Of a stretch of DNA of 35,911 nucleotides, positions 17,886 to 24,598 are shown one piece after another (the stretch's first letter is position 1; each line of letters opens with the position of its first letter). The notes beneath the pieces were generated by a model. The model was not told where the DNA came from and did not search any database. It saw nothing but the letters and a program-made list of their open reading frames with translations. The position numbers were made by a program, and so were the translations under genes. The DNA lies in NCBI RefSeq assembly GCF_002155975.1, contig NZ_MUMI01000134.1, forward strand, positions 1 to 35,911, in the 5' to 3' direction. This DNA comes from Amycolatopsis kentuckyensis. GTDB lineage: Bacteria > Actinomycetota > Actinomycetes > Mycobacteriales > Pseudonocardiaceae.

Positions 17886-18748
17886 CGGAGTTTCGCGGCC
17901 AGTTCGGGAATCCGCCCGAGGTCGCCGGCGATGCCGAGGTGGTCGCCGTAGTCGCGGGATTCGACGATCAAGCCGCCGGAGATCCGCATGACGAAGATGT
18001 TCGCGATCCGCACCGGTTTCCCGCCGTGGCTGCCCTGGTAGGCGAATTCGCCGATCAGCACTTCCGGATCGGTGCCCTGGTAGGTGACCAGGTCCGCGAC
18101 CGAGAACCCCGGGTTCAGCGCCTTGCCCGCCGCGAAGTGCGCCCGCAGCTCGTCTCGGGTGCGCACGACCTCGGAGCCCGGCTGGAACGGGTGCGTGACG
18201 TGCGTTTCTTCCGCGTACAGCTCCGGCAGCTCCTCCCAGCGCCCGGCCGCGACGCCGTGCACGAGGCGCTCGAACACCGTGTCCGAGCTCTCCGGCGTGA
18301 CCGGGGACAGTTCGCGCGGCGGCGCCTGCTCGTAGGCCTCGACCAGCTGGTCGACGCCGTCTCGGATGACCGCGAGCCGCAGGTAGTCGTGGTAGTCGCG
18401 GGAGTGGACGATCAGGCCGTCCCGCACGCGCAGCACCTGGATGTTGGCCGTCGGGATGGTCCGCCCGGTCGCCACGGATTCGGCGTCGTAGTCGTACTCG
18501 GCGACGATCACCTCGGGATCCGTCGTCTCGTGCACGACGACGTTCCGGCGCTTGAGCCGCAGGGCGCCGGCGAGGGCGCCGGTGAACCGTTCGTGGACCG
18601 TCGCGCGGCCGGTGATGCGGGTGGGCCGCGGCACGGCCTGGGGGTGTTCGACGACGGTGTCTTCGGCGTAGAGCGCGGAAAGCTCCTCCCACCTCCCTTC
18701 GCTGATGCCGTCGGACAGCGCGGCGAACACCTCGCGGGGTGAGTTCAT
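17882..18748 (-). CDS. Tandem SnoaL/NTF2-like protein
   Basis: The 288-residue protein holds two SnoaL-like (NTF2-fold) domains in a row, about residues 1-130 and 155-288. Each repeats the same order: a helix ending in GRWEELxxLYAE, E-T-x-V-x-H-P, then R-T/R-D/A-x-x-x-x-HF and a strand G-L-I-V-x-S-R-D-Y. The fold builds small-molecule pockets in polyketide cyclases, isomerases and limonene epoxide hydrolase, and also serves non-catalytic roles; most family members form dimers, which this duplication could mimic in one chain. No substrate can be named. The ATG has a GGAGGACC site upstream, and the promoter carries a long inverted repeat. Confidence 0.82.
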   Translation of the reverse strand: MNSPREVFAALSDGISEGRWEELSALYAEDTVVEHPQAVPRPTRITGRATVHERFTGALAGALRLKRRNVVVHETTDPEVIVAEYDYDAESVATGRTIPTANIQVLRVRDGLIVHSRDYHDYLRLAVIRDGVDQLVEAYEQAPPRELSPVTPESSDTVFERLVHGVAAGRWEELPELYAEETHVTHPFQPGSEVVRTRDELRAHFAAGKALNPGFSVADLVTYQGTDPEVLIGEFAYQGSHGGKPVRIANIFVMRISGGLIVESRDYGDHLGIAGDLGRIPELAAKLR

Positions 18749-18770
18749 GAGGTCCTCCCAGTGAGCAAAA

Positions 18771-18822
18771 CGGAGTCGATAGTCCGCCTACGACGATACG
18801 GACTACCGACTCCGGTTGTCTA
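18771..18822 (-). promoter_or_regulatory. Promoter with long inverted-repeat operator
   Basis: Arms of 16 nt (18771-18786, CGGAGTCGATAGTCCG, and 18799-18814, CGGACTACCGACTCCG) are inverted with one mismatch around a 12-nt spacer. On the minus strand, TAGACA (18822-18817), 18 nt and TATCGT (18798-18793) form a good promoter for the SnoaL-like gene; the -10 lies in the spacer and one arm fills the -35/-10 gap. The -35 overlaps the ankyrin stop codon. This looks like repression by a TetR- or MarR-type dimer pair; a terminator for the upstream gene is the alternative. Confidence 0.6.
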
Positions 18823-20136
18823 CCGGAGCAGGTCCTGCGCGGCCGGCTGCCCGCACACCTCCGCCCACGTCGCGGGGGTGCTGCCGAAGATCGCGTCCCG
18901 CGCGCCGCGGTCGGCGCCGTTTTCGACGAGGACGCGGATGACGTCGAGGTGCCCGGACTGGGCGGCGAGGTGCAGGGCCGTGACGCGCTCGCCGTGGTTC
19001 GGGCCGCCGAAAGTGCCGGGGAAGTTCACGTCGGCGCCGAGGTCGAGGAGCGTCCGGACGGCGTCGAGCTTGCCCGACGCTGCCGCCCAGGCCAGCGCCG
19101 TGCCGCGGTAGACGTCGGCGTCCACGTCGGCGCCCCTCGCGACGAGCACCCTGAGTGCGTCGGCGCGATCGTTGCGGGCCGCCCAGGAGAGGGCTTCGTC
19201 CCGGACTTCGGCGGGGTCGTCCGTCGGCTGCCAGGCCGGGAAACCGCTGTGGGGACGGTAAAAGCCGCGGTGGGCGCCGCCGCGGCCCGACCTCAGGAGT
19301 TCCTCGACGGCATCGAGGTCGCCGAGCCCGGCCGCGACCCGCAGGTTGCCCGGCGCGCGGCTGTGCACCGCCAGTTTCCCGGCGGCCTCGCGGTGGCCCC
19401 AGAACAGGGCGACGACCAGGGGAGTGCCGCCGTCGCCGCGAGCCGAGACGTCGACGGGGGCGCCGTGCCGCAGGAGCAGGTCGAGCAGGAGCGGCAGGTT
19501 GCTGTAGGCGGCCTGGTGCAGGGGTGTCCAGCCGTGGACGTTGCCGCGGGCCGGGTCGGCGCCGTGGTCGAGGAGGATCCGGCTGAGCCGCTCGTCGTGC
19601 GTGGCGCCGGCCATGCCGAGCAGGTCGTTGCCGTTGGTGCCGCGGGCGTCGACGAGCCCGGGGAACTCGTCCAGGAGCGTTTCGAGCCGCCCGGGGTCCC
19701 GGTCCTCGATCGCCCGGTACGCGCGGGCGAACGGCTCGCCACTGTCCACAAGGGACTTGACGTGGTCGCGGAGTGCTTTCCAGGAACCGAAACCGTGCTC
19801 ACGGGCGACGACCGCCCGGGCGCCGTCCCGGGTGAGCGGCTGGTTCCAGCGGGCGAACGGCTCCTTCGCGCCGGGCGTGTCGTCCTCGGCCGAGGCGAGC
19901 AGGCCGAGCGCGCGCTCGGCGTAGTAGCCGACGTCCTGGTGGTACGGGTGCTGCAGGTGCTCGCCGTGTTCGGTGACGCGCCGGACGTACGCCCGGAGTT
20001 TCGGCCAGCTCGGGAAGCCGTGGTCCCGCGCGATCCGGAACTGCGCCTCGGCGAGTTTGACGCCCTCGGCGCGCGCGAGTTCCTTCGCGCGCTTGCGCAA
20101 CTGGTCCAGGCTGGGTTTCGCGGGCAGCGTGCCCAT
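18820..20136 (-). CDS. Ankyrin-repeat protein
   Basis: A 438-residue cytoplasmic protein. About residues 1-125 form a helical N-terminal region in which R-D-H-G-F-P-S-W-P-K-L-R-A-Y-V and R-E-H-G-F-G-S-W-K-A-L-R-D-H-V repeat the same pattern. The remainder consists of ankyrin repeats, clearest in TPLHQAAYSNLPLLLDLLLR, TALAWAAASGKLDAVRTLLD and TALHLAAQSGHLDVIRVLVE, each followed by H/N/L-G-A-D/P. Ankyrin arrays bind other proteins; the partner is unknown. No signal peptide or membrane segment is present. The ATG follows GGAGG. It may be in the same unit as the SnoaL gene 72 nt downstream, although that has its own promoter. Confidence 0.88.
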   Translation of the reverse strand: MGTLPAKPSLDQLRKRAKELARAEGVKLAEAQFRIARDHGFPSWPKLRAYVRRVTEHGEHLQHPYHQDVGYYAERALGLLASAEDDTPGAKEPFARWNQPLTRDGARAVVAREHGFGSWKALRDHVKSLVDSGEPFARAYRAIEDRDPGRLETLLDEFPGLVDARGTNGNDLLGMAGATHDERLSRILLDHGADPARGNVHGWTPLHQAAYSNLPLLLDLLLRHGAPVDVSARGDGGTPLVVALFWGHREAAGKLAVHSRAPGNLRVAAGLGDLDAVEELLRSGRGGAHRGFYRPHSGFPAWQPTDDPAEVRDEALSWAARNDRADALRVLVARGADVDADVYRGTALAWAAASGKLDAVRTLLDLGADVNFPGTFGGPNHGERVTALHLAAQSGHLDVIRVLVENGADRGARDAIFGSTPATWAEVCGQPAAQDLLR

Positions 20137-20282
20137 GGTGCCTCCTTCCCTCGTCGCCCGTGGTCCGCCGGCACCGGGCAGGAAAGAAGGTGCGGAGCTG
20201 GTGGTGCGGTGAAGCGGGGGTGGGCTCGGCCCTTTCCGCGGACGGGACGCGGCCCCTGCCGCGCCCCGCCAGCGTACCCCGG

Positions 20283-21095
20283 TCAGGGCAGCAGATCGGC
20301 CAGCCTGCGGTAGGACTTCTCCGTGCGCGCCAGGACCTGGACGCAGACGTGGTCGGCGCCGGCGTCGAGGTGGGCCCGGATCCGGTCCGCGATCGCCTGT
20401 TCCCCGGTCACCACGATGGCGTCGACCAGGCGGTCGCTGCCGCCGTCGGCGAGGTCGTCGTCGGTGAACCCGAGCCGGCGCAGGTTCTCCTGGTGGTGCC
20501 GCGCGAGCCGCACGTACCCGTCGACGTGCTCCCGGGCCACCTCGGGCGCCGGGTCGAGCAGGACCGCCTGCTCGACGGCGAGATACTTGCCCGGCCCGAG
20601 CCGCTCGCGCGCCATCGCGGTGTGCTCCGGCGGCACGAAGTACGGGTGGGCGCCGTCGGCGCGTTCGGCCGCCAGGTCCAGCAGCTTCGGGCCCAGCGCC
20701 GCGAGCACCCGCCGTGGCCGCGGCGACGGCTGGGGGAGGCCCGGCAGCTCGGCCGCGTCCATCCCGTCGAGGTATTCGCGCAGCGCCGTCAGCGGCCGCG
20801 CGCCCGGCCGGTGCCCGCCCAGACCGGCGATGAACCGGCCCGGGTACGCCTCGCCCAGCGCCCGGATGGCGCCTTCCGCGGCGAGCGGGGAGCGCTGGTC
20901 GAACCGCGCCACCCCGGTGGCGACGGTGAGCCGGGACGTCGCCGCGAGCAGCAGTGCCGCCTGGGTGAACGCTTCCCGGCCGGCGTACTCGCCGAACCAG
21001 ATCGCGTCGAAGCCGAGTTCCTCCACCTCGGCGGCCGTTTCGCGGAGCGCGCCGACCGGGGCGCCGTCGAAGAACCGCCAGATCCCGACGCTCAT
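20283..21095 (-). CDS. LLM-class (probably F420-dependent) oxidoreductase
   Basis: A 270-residue luciferase-like (bacterial luciferase TIM-barrel) protein, second gene of a two-gene operon controlled with the TetR gene at 22081. It starts MSVGIWRFFDGAPVGALRET and includes ELGFDAIWFGEY, the GRFIAGLGGH segment (substituting the more common G-x-G-x-G) and the tail HLDAGADHVCVQVL. The family commonly uses coenzyme F420, which is typical of this phylum, for hydride transfer to small molecules. Its ATG overlaps the stop of the paralog upstream (21092-21095), so the two are translationally coupled, perhaps as a heterodimer. The substrate is unknown. Confidence 0.82.
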   Translation of the reverse strand: MSVGIWRFFDGAPVGALRETAAEVEELGFDAIWFGEYAGREAFTQAALLLAATSRLTVATGVARFDQRSPLAAEGAIRALGEAYPGRFIAGLGGHRPGARPLTALREYLDGMDAAELPGLPQPSPRPRRVLAALGPKLLDLAAERADGAHPYFVPPEHTAMARERLGPGKYLAVEQAVLLDPAPEVAREHVDGYVRLARHHQENLRRLGFTDDDLADGGSDRLVDAIVVTGEQAIADRIRAHLDAGADHVCVQVLARTEKSYRRLADLLP

Positions 21096-21991
21096 CGGGT
21101 CACCTCCGGAGCCAGTTCGAGCAGGGTTTCCACAGTGGACTCGAACGCGGGAGCGGACGGCGTCAGCAGCACGTGGTCCGCGCCCGCGTCGAGGAGTTCG
21201 CCGAGGCGCTTCGCGATGGTCGCCGCGTCACCCCAGAGAACGAGGTCGTCGACGAACCGGTCGCTCGGCCCGGCGATGTCGGCATCCGTGTAGCCGAGCC
21301 GTTTCCAGCCCGCCAGGTAGACGGTGATGGCGTACTGGCGCGACTGCGCCACCCGGCGGCGGACGCTTTCGCGAGCGTCCTCGCGCGTACCGAGCAGGAC
21401 GGTCTGCTGCGGGATCAGCAGCTTGTCCGGCCCGAGGATCTCGCGGGCGTAGGGCGTGTGCGAGACCGGCTGGGCGAACGGGTGCGCGCCGTCCGCGTGG
21501 TCGCGGGAGAGGGCCAGCATCTTCGGCCCGACGGCGGCCAGGACCCGGGGAAACGGGACGGGAGCGGGGTTTTCGGCGGCCGTGGCGTCCATTTCGGACA
21601 GATAGGCGCGCATCCGGTCGATCGGGCGGTAGTCCTCGCCGAGCTTCGCCGCCTGGACCGCGTGCCCGGCGCCGATGCCGAGCACGAACCGGCCCGGGTG
21701 GGCCTGGGCGAGCGTCGCGCCGCCTTTCTGCGCGGTCGTCCCGCGCCGGGCCCACAGGTTCGCGATACCGGTGCCGAGCACGACGTCCGGCACGGTGGCC
21801 AGGAGGTCGCCGAAGTGGGCGAACACCTCCCTCGTGCCGGGTCCTTCGCCGCTCCAGACCGAGCGGTAGCCGGCGTCGGCGAGCCGTCGCGTCGCCGCGC
21901 GCTCGACGTCCGGTGGCGGGGCCAGTGGCGCGCTCGGCAGCCAGGCGCCGATCGCGCCGAGCCGCGCCCGGGTGTCTTCGATCAAGGTCAT
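21092..21991 (-). CDS. LLM-class (probably F420-dependent) oxidoreductase, paralog
   Basis: A 299-residue luciferase-like oxidoreductase, paralogous to the gene it overlaps downstream; the two share G-R-F-V/I-L/A-G-I/L-G-x-G-H, RVLAAxGPKxLxLxxxxADGAHP, and AGADHV near the end. This copy retains IGAGHAVQAAKLG and a longer N-terminus. Two related luciferase-like chains in tandem recall the alpha/beta pairing of bacterial luciferase, although most F420 enzymes are homodimers. ATG 21989-21991 follows GGAGGG. It is divergent from the tetR gene, with palindromic operators in between, which points to an inducible detoxification or modification step. Confidence 0.83.
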   Translation of the reverse strand: MTLIEDTRARLGAIGAWLPSAPLAPPPDVERAATRRLADAGYRSVWSGEGPGTREVFAHFGDLLATVPDVVLGTGIANLWARRGTTAQKGGATLAQAHPGRFVLGIGAGHAVQAAKLGEDYRPIDRMRAYLSEMDATAAENPAPVPFPRVLAAVGPKMLALSRDHADGAHPFAQPVSHTPYAREILGPDKLLIPQQTVLLGTREDARESVRRRVAQSRQYAITVYLAGWKRLGYTDADIAGPSDRFVDDLVLWGDAATIAKRLGELLDAGADHVLLTPSAPAFESTVETLLELAPEVTR

Positions 21992-22014
21992 CCTCGAGTT
22001 CCCTCCAGTAAGCT

Positions 22015-22059
22015 GAGGCAGCCTCCGGTTAATATACGGAGGCTGCCTCCGATTGGCTA
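22015..22059. promoter_or_regulatory. Tandem TetR operators in the divergent promoter
   Basis: Two palindromes, GAGGCAGCCTC (22015-22025) and CGGAGGCTGCCTCCG (22037-22051), are mirror copies with centres 24 bp apart; together they form a perfect 13-bp inverted repeat around GTTAATATA. On the minus strand TAGCCA (22059-22054), 17 nt and TATATT (22036-22031) form the oxidoreductase promoter, so one operator fills the -35/-10 spacer and the other covers the start point. A rightward -10 for tetR may be TAGGGT (22065-22070). Confidence 0.75.
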
Positions 22060-22080
22060 CCCGGTAGGGTCGGGAGTGCG

Positions 22081-22644
22081 ATGACCGACGTCAAACCGAT
22101 GCGCGCGGACGCCCGCCGCAACTACGAGCGCCTCCTCGAAGAGGCCCAGCGCGCCTTCGCCGAGCACGGCGTCGAGGCGTCCCTGGAAGACATCGCGCGC
22201 CGCGCCGGGGTCGGCATCGGCACGCTCTACCGGCACTTCCCGACCCGGGACGCGCTGCTCGAGACGCTGCTGCGCGCCCGGTTCGACGCCCACGCCGAGC
22301 GGGCTCGCGAACTGCTCACCCACCCCGAGCCGCTGAACGCCCTGCACTCGTGGCTCGCCGGGCTCGGGGACGCCACCGGGACCTTCCGCGGCCTGGTCGA
22401 GCTCACCGCCGACGCGCTGAACGACGAATCGTCCCGGTTGTACGAATCCTGCCATGCGATGCGCGAGGTCGGTTCCCAGCTGGTGGAACGCGCGAAGCAC
22501 GCGGGCGAACTGCGTCCGGACGTCACCGCGGAGGAGCTGCTTCTGTTGCTGCACGCCGCATCCTGGGCGGGCGGGCACCTGTCCGGCGGAGGGGGCATGC
22601 AACGCCTGCTGGCTCTTGTTTTCGAAGGATTACGGGCGAGTTAA
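22081..22644 (+). CDS. TetR-family transcriptional regulator
   Basis: A 187-residue repressor. The TetR helix-turn-helix is at about residues 34-53 (SLEDIARRAGVGIGTLYRHF, a textbook match); the remaining helices form a ligand-binding and dimerisation domain that resembles the common TetR C-terminal type with FRGLVELTADALNDES. It is divergent from two luciferase-like oxidoreductases, with two palindromes between them, so it very likely represses both its own gene and that operon and is released by a small ligand, perhaps their substrate. ATG 22081 follows GGGAG. Confidence 0.92.
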   Translation: MTDVKPMRADARRNYERLLEEAQRAFAEHGVEASLEDIARRAGVGIGTLYRHFPTRDALLETLLRARFDAHAERARELLTHPEPLNALHSWLAGLGDATGTFRGLVELTADALNDESSRLYESCHAMREVGSQLVERAKHAGELRPDVTAEELLLLLHAASWAGGHLSGGGGMQRLLALVFEGLRAS

Positions 22645-22769
22645 CACCGGGGGACGCCACGGGGCGCACCTGCGCGTTAAACTCCGGCTCGACCGGGGCA
22701 CAACGACGTGCAATGACCGTTTGTCGACACAGAGCGTCCTGGAAATGACCAGATAGTGGGAGCCGCATC

Positions 22770-24368
22770 GTGAGCAAGCCCAGCAAACCCGTCGTCCTCA
22801 TCGCGGAGAAGCTCGCCCCCTCCGTGCTGAGTGTCTTCGGTGACGAGGTGGAGGTCCGGCACGTCGACGGCACGGACCGGTCCGCGCTGCTCGAGGCGGT
22901 GAAGAGCGCCGACGCGCTCCTGGTCCGCTCCGCCACCCAGGTGAACGCCGAGGTCTTCGCGGCCACCACGCAGCTGAAGGTCGTCGCGCGCGCCGGTGTC
23001 GGCCTCGACAACGTCGAGGTGCCCGCCGCGACCGAGCGCGGCGTCCTGGTCGTCAACGCGCCGACGTCGAACATCGTCTCCGCCGCCGAGCACGCCGTCG
23101 CCCTGCTGCTGGCGGTCGCGCGCCGCGTGCCGGCCGCCGACCAGAGCCTCCGCGGCGGCGAGTGGAAGCGCAGCTCGTTCTCCGGCGTCGAGCTGCAGGG
23201 CAAGACCATCGGTGTGGTCGGCCTCGGCAAGATCGGCCAGCTGTTCGCCCAGCGCCTCGCCGCCTTCGACACGCACCTCATCGCCTACGACCCCTACGTC
23301 TCGGCCGCCCGCGCCGCGCAGCTGGGCATCGAGCTCGTCACCCTCGACGAGCTGCTGACCCGCGCCGACGCCATCTCCATCCACCTGCCGAAGACGCCGG
23401 AGACCAAGGGCCTCATCGACGCCGAGGCGCTGAAGAAGACCAAGCCGGGCGTCATCATCGTGAACGCCGCCCGCGGCGGGCTGATCGTCGAGCAGGACCT
23501 GGCCGACGCGCTGCGCTCGGGCCACGTCGGCGGGGCCGGTGTCGACGTCTTCGTCACCGAGCCGACCACGTCCAGCCCGCTGTTCGAGCTGGAGAACGTC
23601 GTCGTGACGCCGCACCTGGGCGCCTCCACGGCCGAGGCCCAGGACCGCGCGGGCACCGACGTCGCGAAGTCGGTGCTGCTGGCCCTGCGCGGCGACTTCG
23701 TGCCGGACGCGGTGAACGTCTCCGGCGGCGGCGCGGTCGGCGAGCACGTCCGCCCGTACCTGTCGCTGGTGCAGAAGCTGGGCCAGCTGCTGACGGCGCT
23801 CAACCCGACGTCGCCGACGTCGGTGACCGTGCAGGTCAAGGGCGAGATCTCGAACGAGGACACCGGGGTGCTGCAGCTGGCGGCGCTGCGCGGGGTGTTC
23901 ACCGGCGTGGTCGAGGACCAGGTCACGTTCGTCAACGCGCCGCAGCTGGCGGAGAAGCTGGGCGTGCAGGTCGAGCTGGAGACCGAGCCGGAGAGCCCCA
24001 AGTTCCGCAGCCTGGTCACGGTGCGCGCGGTGCACTCGGACGGCTCGGTGCTGAGCGTGTCGGGGTCGGTCACCGGCCTGGACGAGGTCGAGAAGCTGGT
24101 CGAGGTCAACGGCCGCGGCTTCGACCTGCGGGCCGAGGGCACCGTGCTGCTGGTCGAGTACCCGGACCGCCCGGGCGTGATGGGCCGGGTCGGGACGCTG
24201 CTGGGCGAGGCGGGCATCAACATCGAGGCCGCGCAGATCAGCCAGACCACCGACGGTTCGGACGCGGTGATGCTGCTGCGCGTCGACCGCCACATCGACG
24301 CGCACCTCCTGGAGCCGATCGGGGCTTCGGTCGGGGCGCACACGATCCGTGCCGTCGACTTCAACTGA
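22770..24368 (+). CDS. serA: D-3-phosphoglycerate dehydrogenase
   Basis: SerA commits 3-phosphoglycerate to serine synthesis. The 532-residue length is the long (type I) form used by actinobacteria: catalytic and NAD-binding domains to about residue 320, an ASB domain (about 320-450) and a C-terminal ACT domain (from about 457, YPDRPGVMGRVGTLLGEAGI) through which serine inhibits the enzyme. NAD motif GLGKIG is 151-156; catalytic residues fit R235 (NAARGGLI), E264 and H282 (TPHLGAST). GTG 22770 is preceded by GGGAG. The 125-nt gap from tetR has no promoter I trust. A strong hairpin follows. Confidence 0.97.
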   Translation: MSKPSKPVVLIAEKLAPSVLSVFGDEVEVRHVDGTDRSALLEAVKSADALLVRSATQVNAEVFAATTQLKVVARAGVGLDNVEVPAATERGVLVVNAPTSNIVSAAEHAVALLLAVARRVPAADQSLRGGEWKRSSFSGVELQGKTIGVVGLGKIGQLFAQRLAAFDTHLIAYDPYVSAARAAQLGIELVTLDELLTRADAISIHLPKTPETKGLIDAEALKKTKPGVIIVNAARGGLIVEQDLADALRSGHVGGAGVDVFVTEPTTSSPLFELENVVVTPHLGASTAEAQDRAGTDVAKSVLLALRGDFVPDAVNVSGGGAVGEHVRPYLSLVQKLGQLLTALNPTSPTSVTVQVKGEISNEDTGVLQLAALRGVFTGVVEDQVTFVNAPQLAEKLGVQVELETEPESPKFRSLVTVRAVHSDGSVLSVSGSVTGLDEVEKLVEVNGRGFDLRAEGTVLLVEYPDRPGVMGRVGTLLGEAGINIEAAQISQTTDGSDAVMLLRVDRHIDAHLLEPIGASVGAHTIRAVDFN

Positions 24369-24378
24369 CGTAACACTT

Positions 24379-24414
24379 TCGAAGGCCCCCTGTCACCCGG
24401 CAGGGGGCCTTCGA
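24379..24414 (+). terminator. Terminator of serA
   Basis: TCGAAGGCCCCCTG (24379-24392) pairs perfectly over 14 bp with CAGGGGGCCTTCGA (24401-24414) around an 8-nt loop, 10 nt after the serA stop. No T tract follows. Confidence 0.75.
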
Positions 24415-24446
24415 GCGCAATCACAACTACATAACGGAGTCCTTTG

Positions 24447-24460
24447 CCTACGTAAGTAGG
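24447..24460. promoter_or_regulatory. Small inverted repeat upstream of the subtilase gene
   Basis: CCTAC-GTAA-GTAGG is a symmetric 5-bp inverted repeat with a TACGTA-like centre in an AT-richer stretch, about 140 nt ahead of the start codon. TAGGTT at 24474-24479 may be the -10 box, placing the repeat near the -35 region. I cannot assign a regulator. No other feature is seen in the 184-nt gap. Confidence 0.4.
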
Positions 24461-24598
24461 TGTTTTGGGGCATTAGGTTCTCTGCGCGAGGTCGAACCAC
24501 GCGTCGTCGAGGGCACGGCGCTGTGCCGCGCTTCACCGTCGGGGGTGTCAGGAGCGGCAGGCAGGTTCGGGTCCAGACCTCGAGTAAGGGGCCGACTC

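Noticed and set aside
20240..20275. Short GC hairpin (CGCGGC/GCCGCG) between the ankyrin and oxidoreductase genes
   Set aside because: Only six pairs, no T tract, and such pairs are expected by chance in this base composition.
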